Of a DNA stretch of 5,891 nt, positions 1 to 5,865 are shown in pieces. The notes under the pieces are model-generated. The model did no database searches and was not told where the DNA came from. It worked only from the letters and a program-made list of their open reading frames with translations. Every line of letters begins with the position of its first letter. Within the stretch, counting starts at the first letter, position 1. The stretch is from CAYZIC01 sp964478335 (lineage in GTDB: Bacteria; Verrucomicrobiota; Kiritimatiellia; RFP12; DVOR01). The position numbers and the translations under genes were made by a program. The stretch spans positions 1 through 5,891 of the forward strand of contig CAYZIC010000091.1 in the NCBI GenBank assembly GCA_964478335.1, read 5' to 3'.

Positions 1-44
1 GCCCCGCCATCCCCCGACTCGATCTTCCTCCCCTGACCAATCGC

Positions 45-59
45 GGCACCGCAGGTGCC
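45..59. repeat. Perfect short hairpin GGCACC-GCA-GGTGCC
   Basis: The arms GGCACC (45-50) and GGTGCC (54-59) are perfect reverse complements around the trinucleotide GCA. No T-run follows, so it does not look like an intrinsic terminator of the standard kind. It resembles the hairpin at 5865-5881 in design (GC-rich arms of 6-7 bp around a 3-nt loop), which suggests a small dispersed intergenic palindrome. The function is unknown. Confidence 0.5.
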
Positions 60-66
60 TTAGGGT

Positions 67-82
67 GGCGAGCGTGCTCGCC
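67..82. repeat. Perfect palindrome GGCGAGC-GT-GCTCGCC
   Basis: The arms GGCGAGC (67-73) and GCTCGCC (76-82) pair perfectly around GT. It begins 7 nt after the previous hairpin and ends 28 nt before the -35 element. It could be the 3' hairpin of an upstream transcript, an operator, or a dispersed repeat. The lack of a following T-run argues against a classical terminator. Confidence 0.5.
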
Positions 83-110
83 TTCAGCGGGTGGTGGGGT
101 TATTTTGGGC

Positions 111-140
111 TTGACTTTGCTGGGGGATTTGGGCTATACT
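111..140 (+). promoter_or_regulatory. Sigma70-type promoter for the five-gene operon
   Basis: TTGACT (111-116) and TATACT (135-140) each differ from the consensus hexamers at one position and are separated by 18 bp. Transcription would start near 146-149, giving a leader of about 40 nt before the ATG at 187. An 8-bp direct repeat, TTTGGGCT, occurs at 104-111 and 128-135 and touches both hexamers, so it could be an operator or chance. No other convincing promoter was seen in front of the later genes. Confidence 0.65.
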
Positions 141-186
141 GGGGGGCATCTTTATTAGGTGTGTATTAACGGGGAATCTTTTAGTC

Positions 187-1479
187 ATGAGTCGTATCCA
201 TTTAATCGGTATCGGTGGGGTTGGCATGAGCGCTTTGGCTCAGGCTTTCTTGGATCTTGGTTGGTCGGTGAGTGGCTCTGATCGTTTGCTTGATCGGGCG
301 GATTGTACGTCGACTTTGGGTCGTCTGCGTGATGCCGGTGTGGGGCTCTTTGCCCAGGATGGCTCTGGGATCTCTGGTGATCTCGATGCGGTGGTCTATA
401 GCTCTGCAATCGAGGAATCGAATGCGGATTGGCTGGCTGCTAAGCGTGCTGGTGTGGCGATGTGGCATCGGTCGGAGGCTTTGGCGCATCTGTGTCAGGG
501 GCATCGTGTGGTGGCTGTGACGGGGACGTGTGGCAAAAGTAGCGTGACGGCGATGCTGGGGGCTATTTTGGCTGGATGTGGATTGGATCCTTGGGTGATC
601 AATGGTGCTGAGATTGCTGGCTATGATGCTGGTGGGCGTATTGGCTCTGTGCGACGGGGTACTGCTGATGGGGTCATGGTAATTGAGGCGGATGAATCGG
701 ATAAGTCGCTGATGAATTTGATGCCGTCAGATGTGATCGTGACGAATGCGTCTGCGGACCATTTTCCTAAGGCTGAGGCGGATGCGCTCTTTGGGGCTTT
801 TTGTGAAAAGGCCTCAGGGGTGATACTTGATGCGCGTGATTTGGATTGGTCTGTGCTTGAAGCATCGAGTGTGGGATGGGGGTGTGACTTTACTTGGCGC
901 GGGATACGCTGTCATATTCCGATGCCGGGTGTGCATAATGCACAAAATGGCTATTTGGCACTGGAGATGGCGGCCCGATTGGGGGCTGATGAGGCTCAGG
1001 CTCGGGCGGCTTTGGTGCACTTTGGTGGGATTGCTCGTCGGCTGGAGCGTATTGGCTCATGTCGGGGGGCGTGTGTGGTCGATGATTATGCGCATAATCC
1101 TGAGAAGCTGGCGGCGGCGTGGGGCGCTTTGGTGGCGTTGGCTCCTGAGGGGGTCTGTGGCGTGTGGCGGCCGCATGGCTATGCGCCACTGCGGAAGATG
1201 ATGGCGGACTTGGCGGCGATGTTTAATCGCGTGGTTAGACCGCAGGATTTAATTTTGATTTTGCCCGTGTATGATGCGGGAGGTACGACGAATCGATCGG
1301 TTTCGTCGGATGATTTGGCGCAGTTGTTGCGCTGCCCCTACGCTTTGGTGGGGACTATCAATGATGCTGAAAGTCGGCTGCGCGATTTTGCTGCGCCAGG
1401 ATGCGTGATTTGCACGCTTGGTGCGCGCGATCCTGATTTGCCACGATTGGCTCGATGCTTAATAGTAGAAAAGGAATAA
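187..1479 (+). CDS. Divergent MurC-like Mur ligase
   Basis: This is a cytoplasmic ATP-dependent Mur ligase of 430 aa. The family joins an amino acid or peptide to UDP-MurNAc; MurC adds L-alanine and Mpl adds a recycled tripeptide. The N-terminal Rossmann motif GIGGVGMSALAQ (8-19) and VVYSSAI (69-75) are typical of MurC/Mpl. The P-loop is GTCGKSS (113-119), where MurC usually has GTHGKTT. EADESD (167-172), TNASADH (186-192), PGVHNAQN (247-254) and RRLERIG (284-290) follow the family order. The C-terminal domain has DDYAHNP (299-305) instead of the usual DDYGHHP, then WRPHGY (327-332) and GARDPDL (412-418). The segment from 212 to 246 is roughly 30 residues shorter than in typical MurC, which explains the length below the usual 450-490 aa. 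The ATG at 187 is the only sensible start because the Rossmann motif begins at once; a weak GGGGA lies 11 nt upstream. The coding strand is strikingly G-rich and C-poor. The ligase family is sure, but whether it is the housekeeping MurC, an Mpl-like recycling enzyme or a paralogue is open. Confidence 0.88.
   Translation: MSRIHLIGIGGVGMSALAQAFLDLGWSVSGSDRLLDRADCTSTLGRLRDAGVGLFAQDGSGISGDLDAVVYSSAIEESNADWLAAKRAGVAMWHRSEALAHLCQGHRVVAVTGTCGKSSVTAMLGAILAGCGLDPWVINGAEIAGYDAGGRIGSVRRGTADGVMVIEADESDKSLMNLMPSDVIVTNASADHFPKAEADALFGAFCEKASGVILDARDLDWSVLEASSVGWGCDFTWRGIRCHIPMPGVHNAQNGYLALEMAARLGADEAQARAALVHFGGIARRLERIGSCRGACVVDDYAHNPEKLAAAWGALVALAPEGVCGVWRPHGYAPLRKMMADLAAMFNRVVRPQDLILILPVYDAGGTTNRSVSSDDLAQLLRCPYALVGTINDAESRLRDFAAPGCVICTLGARDPDLPRLARCLIVEKE
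1471..1475 (+). promoter_or_regulatory. Ribosome binding site deciding the methyltransferase start
   Basis: AAGGA lies inside the last codons of the Mur ligase gene. It is 8 nt before the ATG at 1484 but only 5 nt before the in-frame TTG at 1481. The spacing and the stronger codon favour ATG 1484, adding 4 nt between stop and start and suggesting translational coupling. Confidence 0.6.
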
Positions 1480-1483
1480 GTTG

Positions 1484-2821
1484 ATGAAGCAAATGAATTT
1501 GAGTAAGGGTAAGCCTGGTGGCTTCGTTAAAAAGGGTAAACCCGGCAACTTTAAGTCTGGTCCAACTGCTGGCGCAAAGCGCCCTGTGGCAAAGCGCCCT
1601 GTGGCACCGGTCGAGGAAACGCCTCGTGAGGAATGGGTGATCACGATCACCGATGTGGCCTATTTGGGCTCGGGTGTCGGCCGTCATGACGGCTGTGTGG
1701 TCTTTGTCCCCGGCACGTGCCTGGGCGAAGAGGTCCGCGTGCGGGTCGTACGTCGTAAAAAGAAATTCGTCACCGCTAAGGTAGTCGAGGTGATTAAGCC
1801 GGCGCCGGAGCGTTTGGCTGAGAAGTGCTGCTACGCGCCGGGCGTGACCTATGCGCACATGAGCTATGAGGGTGAAGTCGCCACTAAGCAACGTCAGCTG
1901 GAGAGCTTTTTGACCCGTATGGCTGGCATCGACCCTGCTGGCATTCTTTTGCCACCAGTGGCCTCTCCTAAGGATTTGCATTACCGCAATAAGATCGTCT
2001 TGCATGCTGGCGAACAGGCTGGCTATCGTACGTTGGGCTATTTAGGTCAAGACAATGAGACGGTGCAAGACATGCCTCAATGCCCGCTGGCTGCTGAGCC
2101 GATCAATGAAGAGCTCGATCGGTTACGCTCGGATGATAAGTTTATGAATCGCCTCTGCACAGGTGATAAGGTGACCTTTCGCTATACGCCTGCTGATGGC
2201 GTGGCCCATTGGTTTAACCAAGAGATTCCCAATCGCTATTTGACAGAAGAGACCGCTGCTGGCCCAATGATGGTGCATATGGGGGGATTTTTCCAGATCA
2301 ACTTGGCTGCGGCCAATCTCATGCTCGAAACCTTTATGGCGCGCTTTGCCAAGCCCGATGTGCCGAAGCATCGCGTGATCGACCTCTATTGTGGGGCGGG
2401 ATTCTTTAGCGCTGCTGCGGCCAAGGCTGGAGCGCACTTTGTCGTGGGCATCGAGCAAAATAGCGGCTCGGTGGCATCTGCGCGTAAGAATGCTGCACCT
2501 GATGCGCTGGCCTTTAAGTCATCGTATATGTGCGCTGATGCTGGCACTGTAGATCCGGCGGCTTTGCGTCACGATCCCGAAGAATTGATCACGATGATTG
2601 TCGATCCACCTCGCGAAGGCCTCGAACCACAAGCCTTGGGCTTGATCTGTGATGTCAAGCCGCAGAAGCTCTTTTACATCTCCTGTGGGCCAGACACGCT
2701 GATGCGCGATTTAAAGCCATTGGTGGCGGCAGGGTACAAGGTCGAGGCCGTGCAGCTCTTTGATCTTTTCCCGAGAACGCCTCACTTCGAGACCTTTGTG
2801 GAGTTGACATTGGAGGGCTAA
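1484..2821 (+). CDS. RlmD/TrmA-family RNA uracil-5 methyltransferase
   Basis: This is a SAM-dependent RNA m5U methyltransferase of 445 aa; family members methylate C5 of specific uridines in 23S rRNA or tRNA. A Lys/Gly/Pro-rich tail (1-45) contains KGKPGGF/KGKPGNF and a doubled AKRPV. A TRAM-like domain follows (about 50-107; ITITDVAYLGSGVGRHDG). The catalytic domain shows FFQIN (269-273), the SAM motif DLYCGAGFF (300-308), the acidic residue in VGIEQN (E324), DPPREG (374-379), the nucleophile in SCGPDTLMRDL (C401) and the probable base in HFETF (E436). The catalytic set is therefore intact. The iron-sulfur motif is not: after CC (115-116) the expected CxxC region reads PGVTYAHM, while the distal cysteine is kept at C200. 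The start could also be the TTG one codon upstream (1481). It lies between the Mur ligase and the VWA gene with gaps of 4 and 1 nt. The substrate (23S rRNA or tRNA) cannot be told from sequence. Confidence 0.9.
   Translation: MKQMNLSKGKPGGFVKKGKPGNFKSGPTAGAKRPVAKRPVAPVEETPREEWVITITDVAYLGSGVGRHDGCVVFVPGTCLGEEVRVRVVRRKKKFVTAKVVEVIKPAPERLAEKCCYAPGVTYAHMSYEGEVATKQRQLESFLTRMAGIDPAGILLPPVASPKDLHYRNKIVLHAGEQAGYRTLGYLGQDNETVQDMPQCPLAAEPINEELDRLRSDDKFMNRLCTGDKVTFRYTPADGVAHWFNQEIPNRYLTEETAAGPMMVHMGGFFQINLAAANLMLETFMARFAKPDVPKHRVIDLYCGAGFFSAAAAKAGAHFVVGIEQNSGSVASARKNAAPDALAFKSSYMCADAGTVDPAALRHDPEELITMIVDPPREGLEPQALGLICDVKPQKLFYISCGPDTLMRDLKPLVAAGYKVEAVQLFDLFPRTPHFETFVELTLEG
1574..1603 (+). repeat. Two-copy 15-bp tandem repeat in the methyltransferase tail
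   Basis: The unit GCAAAGCGCCCTGTG occurs twice without mismatch (1574-1588 and 1589-1603). In frame it encodes the doubled AKRPV of the basic N-terminal tail. Because the unit is five codons long, gain or loss of a copy would keep the frame, so copy number may vary between strains. Confidence 0.8.
2812..2817 (+). promoter_or_regulatory. Strong ribosome binding site for the VWA gene
   Basis: GGAGGG overlaps the last codons of the methyltransferase gene, 5 nt before the ATG at 2823. With only one base between the upstream stop (2819-2821) and this start, the two genes are probably translationally coupled. Confidence 0.7.
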
Positions 2822-2822
2822 G

Positions 2823-3860
2823 ATGAGCTTTGCGTATCCTTGGCTATTATTGCTTAGTATTCCAGCAATCTTTGTCGCTTGGCGCATTTTGCGCGCCAAG
2901 CGCAGTGGGGGCGTGATGTTGGCTGGGGCATCGATGAGTCTGGCGCACCATGTGATCGGGTGGCGCTATGCGGTGACACGGCTGTTGCCCTGGTGCTTTG
3001 TCGTGGGGCTCTTTGCTCTGATTCTAGCGGCTGCTGGGCCGCGCACGGCGTTGAGCCGTGAGGTGCGTAGTGCTGATGCGCTGGCGGTGATGATGACCGT
3101 CGACCTCTCGGGATCGATGAATGCCCTCGACCTCTGCCCTAAAAAGCTGGAGAAGACCCGTTTGGACTTCGTCAAGGAAACTTTTAAAGCCTTTGTCGAG
3201 AAGCGTCCTGATGACATGATTGGCTTGGTGACATTTGGGGGCTATGCGGCGACGCGAGTGCCGCTGACTGCTGACCACGAGGCGCTCTTGCATACGCTCT
3301 CAGGCGTGGAAATACCCACGATCCAGGGCTACGATGACAAAGGCCGCCCCGTGAGCAATGATGAATTGATGACCGCAATCGGCGATGGCTTGGCTACGGC
3401 CCTGGCGCGTATCCAAAATGCCGAACCCAAAACCAAGGTGGTCATTCTCCTGAGCGATGGCGAAAACAATGCTGGCGTCGTCTCGCCCAAGGATGCCGCC
3501 CAAGCTGCGCAAAAGATGGGCGTCAAGGTCTATACCATCGGCGTGGGCAAGACGGGCGTGGCGCCCTTTAGGATGGTCGACCACTATGGCCGGCGCAGCG
3601 TGCATCGCCAGCGTATGGTCCTCGATGAAGCGACCCTGCGCGACATCGCTACACAATCAGGTGGAGAATACTACAACGTCACCTCTCCCGACGCCCTCGC
3701 CCGCGCCCTCGAAGCAATCAATCAGCTTGAAACGACCCACATCGATCGCGAAGTCTACTATCGCTACAACGACCACTTCGCCCCCTATTTAATTGGCGGT
3801 GTTGCGGCGGTGCTGGTCGCCTTGACCGGCTTGATGCTCTTGACCAAACGCCCCATCTAA
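2823..3860 (+). CDS. BatA-like membrane-anchored VWA-domain protein
   Basis: This 345-aa protein has the BatA layout. A hydrophobic segment (about 5-22) and a second one (about 53-72) lead into a von Willebrand factor A domain (about 87-300), and a C-terminal transmembrane helix (about 321-340) follows. The metal-binding MIDAS site is complete: DLSGS (D94, S96, S98), T149 in VPLTADHEAL and D212 in LLSDGENN. The conserved TAIGDGLATAL segment (184-194) is present. BatA proteins sit in the inner membrane with the VWA domain outside the cytoplasm, and the family is linked to MoxR ATPases and to stress tolerance, with no settled biochemical role. The start is supported by GGAGGG at 2812 and by the typical opening MSFAYPWLLLL. 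No moxR, DUF58 or batB gene is adjacent, which is unusual. The base composition changes inside the gene: the first third is G/T-rich, while roughly 3420-3860 is strongly C-rich. Confidence 0.9.
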   Translation: MSFAYPWLLLLSIPAIFVAWRILRAKRSGGVMLAGASMSLAHHVIGWRYAVTRLLPWCFVVGLFALILAAAGPRTALSREVRSADALAVMMTVDLSGSMNALDLCPKKLEKTRLDFVKETFKAFVEKRPDDMIGLVTFGGYAATRVPLTADHEALLHTLSGVEIPTIQGYDDKGRPVSNDELMTAIGDGLATALARIQNAEPKTKVVILLSDGENNAGVVSPKDAAQAAQKMGVKVYTIGVGKTGVAPFRMVDHYGRRSVHRQRMVLDEATLRDIATQSGGEYYNVTSPDALARALEAINQLETTHIDREVYYRYNDHFAPYLIGGVAAVLVALTGLMLLTKRPI

Positions 3861-3884
3861 TCGTTGTTACCGACCCCTTACTAG

Positions 3885-3890
3885 AAAGGA
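3885..3890 (+). promoter_or_regulatory. Ribosome binding site of the purine nucleoside phosphorylase gene
   Basis: AAAGGA lies 8 nt before the ATG at 3899, inside a 38-nt gap. The gap contains neither a convincing promoter nor a hairpin with a T-run, so read-through from the VWA gene is likely. Confidence 0.65.
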
Positions 3891-3898
3891 TCCCCGAG

Positions 3899-4735
3899 AT
3901 GACATTAGCACCTTTTATTGAAGCTTTTGATGCCTTGCCTGTTGTTTTTAAGGAAGCCAAACCGCTGTGTGGCCTGATATTGGGCTCTGGGTGGCGCGAA
4001 GCGCTCGACCCTGATCGGGAGTTGGCGGCGTTGCCCTATTCGCAGATACCTAATCTGGGCGCGAGTACGGTGGTGGGCCATTCGGGAGAACTCCTCCTCT
4101 TGGATTACGAGGGTGCGCAGGTGATTTGTTTTTCGGGGCGTCGTCACTATTACGAGGGTCAGGGTTGGGTGCCTGTAGTGATGCCGATTGAGCTGATGCG
4201 CCGTATGGGCGTGAAGCAGCTCTTGCTGACCAATGCTGCTGGTGGCATCTCCCGCCATTTCCAACCAGGCGACTTGATGGTGATCCGTGATCACGTCAAT
4301 GTGACGGGATTTAACCCGCTCCAGGGGATCAATATCCCCGAATGGGGGCCGCGGTTCCCTGATATGAGTGCGGTCTATAGCCCCTCGCTCAGTGAAAAGC
4401 TCCACCAAGCAGCTCCAGGCAAGCTCAAAGAGGGTACCTATATCTATAGTACAGGCCCTGCCTATGAAACCCCCGCAGAGATCCGTTTTTACCAACAATT
4501 GGGCGTTGATGCGGTGGGCATGTCGACGGTGCCAGAGGCGCTTTTGGCGCATGCTTGTGGCATGCAGGTGGCTGCACTCAGCTGTATTACCAATATGGCA
4601 GCTGGCATCACTGGCCCGCTCAACCATGCAGAAGTGCTCGAACAAAGCAAGCTGACGCAGCCCTTGATGGCCAAGGTCGTGCAGACCTTTATCCGCGAAC
4701 TCGCCCGAGAGGCTCAGCCATGCAAGTCGGTCTAG
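3899..4735 (+). CDS. punA: Purine nucleoside phosphorylase, trimeric type
   Basis: This cytoplasmic enzyme of 278 aa cleaves purine (deoxy)nucleosides with phosphate to the free base and (deoxy)ribose 1-phosphate, for purine salvage. The signatures of the trimeric family appear in order: LGSGW (28-32, phosphate-binding serine S30), VVGHSGE (58-64, H61), GRRHYYEG (80-87, with R81, H83, Y85 and E86), TNAAGG (111-116), GDLMVIRDHVN (124-134), GPAYETPAE (186-194, E190), VGMSTVPEA (206-214, M208 and S209) and ITNMAAG (230-236, N232), with H242 in LNHAEVLE. By family knowledge the Glu/Asn pair (E190, N232) matches enzymes that prefer 6-oxopurines such as guanosine and inosine. The length fits the family (about 270-290 aa). 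The last 16 nt overlap the next gene. Nothing in the protein looks damaged. The gene name is the common one for this family; deoD-type hexameric enzymes have different motifs. Confidence 0.96.
   Translation: MTLAPFIEAFDALPVVFKEAKPLCGLILGSGWREALDPDRELAALPYSQIPNLGASTVVGHSGELLLLDYEGAQVICFSGRRHYYEGQGWVPVVMPIELMRRMGVKQLLLTNAAGGISRHFQPGDLMVIRDHVNVTGFNPLQGINIPEWGPRFPDMSAVYSPSLSEKLHQAAPGKLKEGTYIYSTGPAYETPAEIRFYQQLGVDAVGMSTVPEALLAHACGMQVAALSCITNMAAGITGPLNHAEVLEQSKLTQPLMAKVVQTFIRELAREAQPCKSV
4707..4712 (+). promoter_or_regulatory. Ribosome binding site for the NamZ-like gene
   Basis: GAGAGG lies 7 nt before the ATG at 4720, inside the end of the phosphorylase gene. It supports 4720 as the start. The same frame is open further upstream, to 4555, but there the translation is an out-of-frame reading of the phosphorylase and has no family similarity. 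Confidence 0.6.
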
Positions 4736-5745
4736 ACGGCTGGCTTGCGCAGCATCCTGTGCACAATCAGCGCATCGGGCTCTTGTCGCACCAAGCGGCA
4801 CTCACCGCAACTGGTGAAACCTCAGCCCAGCGGCTGAGGCGATACTTCGGGGACAATCTTGTGGCGCTCTTTGCGCCCGAGCATGGCTACTTTGTGGCGG
4901 CAGCTGCTGGCGAAAAGACCCCCTCGATCACCCACCCGCTGTGGGGTATTCCTGTCTATTCGCTCTATGGCGAAACCCGCAAGCCGACACCCGCAATGCT
5001 TGCGGGGATTGATTGTGTGGTGGTCGATTTGCAAGACCTTGGGGTGAGATGCTATACCTATCTTGCGACTCTCAAGTTGATGCTTGAGGCCTGTCAAGAG
5101 GCGGGTGTGTCGGTGATTGTCTGTGATCGGCCGGTGCCTCTGCCAGGCTGTGAGGATGGCCCGATTGCGCACCCTGATTACTTTTCTTTTGTGGCACCGT
5201 GTGCTTTGCCGATGGTCTATGGTAAGACGCAGAGTGAGGTTGCTGCTTGGCTTGGCCTGCCCCATCAAGCTGCGCAAATGGTGGATTATACTCCGAGCTT
5301 TAGGTACCCTGACGATGCGCCTCTCTTTGTCCCACCGTCGCCTGCGATTCGTTCGTGGCATGCTGCGCAGTGTTACCCAGCGCTGGTCTTTGCGGAGGCC
5401 TTTCCCTCGCTCGATGTGCATCGGGGCGGGGCGATGGCCTTTCAAGCGCTGTCGGCTCCCTTTATTGATGGCGAGGCCTTGGCGGGAGCTTTTACAGAAT
5501 TGGCCTTACCCGGGGTGAACTGCTTTGACTATACGCAGGGGGCGAGTGCTGGCGGGATCCGTTTGGCCGTGACCGAGCCGAGTCTCTTTAAGCCGATCCA
5601 AGTGGCCGATGCGCTGCTCGCATTGCTTGACCAGCTGACACCGCATGACGCGCTCTATCGTGATTGGCGACCAGCTTGGCTCAATCAGCTTTATGGCTGT
5701 GAAAAGGTCACGGCTGCTGGTTGCACTGCTCCCATCTTGACGTAA
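4720..5745 (+). CDS. Divergent DUF1343 / NamZ-like (exo-N-acetylmuramidase family) protein
   Basis: This 341-aa protein belongs to the DUF1343 family, whose characterised member NamZ (B. subtilis YbbC) is an exo-beta-N-acetylmuramidase that removes MurNAc from the non-reducing end of peptidoglycan fragments. Family hallmarks seen here are RIGLLSHQAA (18-27), the PEHG motif (53-56, likely active-site E54), GIPVYSLYGETRKPT (76-90), VVVDLQDLGVRCYTY (100-114), CDRPVPL (135-141), SFVAP (156-160) and PPSPAI (205-210). Several conserved points are changed: the usual HGMT reads YGKT (167-170), the usual SPNIP reads SPAIR (207-211), and the EGTNxSxGRGT loop reads EAFPSLDVHRGGA (226-238). The C-terminus stops at GCEKVTAAGC..., about 30 residues before the usual end. 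There is no signal peptide, so it should be cytoplasmic, unlike secreted NamZ. ATG 4720 is chosen from GAGAGG at 4707 and from where family similarity begins; it overlaps the phosphorylase stop by 16 nt, suggesting coupled translation. The family is clear, but activity on MurNAc is inferred. Confidence 0.85.
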   Translation: MQVGLDGWLAQHPVHNQRIGLLSHQAALTATGETSAQRLRRYFGDNLVALFAPEHGYFVAAAAGEKTPSITHPLWGIPVYSLYGETRKPTPAMLAGIDCVVVDLQDLGVRCYTYLATLKLMLEACQEAGVSVIVCDRPVPLPGCEDGPIAHPDYFSFVAPCALPMVYGKTQSEVAAWLGLPHQAAQMVDYTPSFRYPDDAPLFVPPSPAIRSWHAAQCYPALVFAEAFPSLDVHRGGAMAFQALSAPFIDGEALAGAFTELALPGVNCFDYTQGASAGGIRLAVTEPSLFKPIQVADALLALLDQLTPHDALYRDWRPAWLNQLYGCEKVTAAGCTAPILT

Positions 5746-5748
5746 TCT

Positions 5749-5771
5749 GTGGGCTCGCTGCGTTTGCCCGC
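5749..5771 (+). other. Weak hairpin just after the last stop codon
   Basis: GTGGGC (5749-5754) can pair with GCCCGC (5766-5771), with one G-T wobble and an 11-nt loop, 3 nt after the TAA. The following bases (AACAAGC) are not a T-run, so a role as an intrinsic terminator is doubtful; it could protect the 3' end or mean nothing. Confidence 0.25.
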
Positions 5772-5810
5772 AACAAGCATCAGGCATTAAGAGACTCAAA
5801 TAAGCAGGGT

Positions 5811-5829
5811 GTGGGGCGGCAGCCTCCAC
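5811..5829. repeat. Imperfect GC-rich hairpin with GGCAGCCTCC core
   Basis: GTGGGG (5811-5816) pairs with CCTCCAC (5823-5829 region) through six pairs including one G-T wobble. The GCCTCC word recurs in the hairpin at 5865-5881, so the two may be related copies of one intergenic repeat type. Confidence 0.35.
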
Positions 5830-5840
5830 CATTAGCGCTA

Positions 5841-5865
5841 GAACTAGAACTATCAACTCGAACTA
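5841..5865. repeat. Three GAACTA direct repeats
   Basis: GAACTA occurs at 5841-5846, 5847-5852 and 5860-5865, the first two in tandem and the third after TCAACTC. The 8-bp palindrome TAGCGCTA (5833-5840) lies directly before the first copy, and the last copy runs into the hairpin at 5865. The block is non-coding and much richer in A/T than its surroundings. Confidence 0.6.

Noticed and set aside
1..36. Possible C-terminal tail of an upstream + strand gene ending in TGA at 34-36
   Set aside because: Only 11 codons are visible and two other forward frames are also open here, so there is nothing to decide between coding and non-coding.
1358..2005. A 215-codon open frame on the - strand across the ligase/methyltransferase junction
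   Set aside because: It spans two well-supported + strand genes and shows no domain; it is a shadow.
3861..3898. Internal promoter or terminator in the gap before the phosphorylase gene
   Set aside because: No -35/-10 pair with proper spacing and no hairpin with a T-run can be seen in the 38 nt.
4555..4719. Upstream extension of the NamZ-like gene in the same frame
   Set aside because: The extra 55 residues are an out-of-frame reading of the phosphorylase with no DUF1343 similarity, and a good ribosome binding site supports the ATG at 4720.
3905..4801. A 298-codon open frame on the - strand
   Set aside because: It lies opposite the purine nucleoside phosphorylase, whose motifs are all intact. 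Its translation is rich in His, Arg and Gln with no recognisable domain, as expected for an antisense shadow.
5506..5856. A 116-codon convergent open frame on the - strand at the window end
   Set aside because: Most of it overlaps the NamZ-like gene in antisense, it has no recognisable domain, and its start lies within the GAACTA repeat block.
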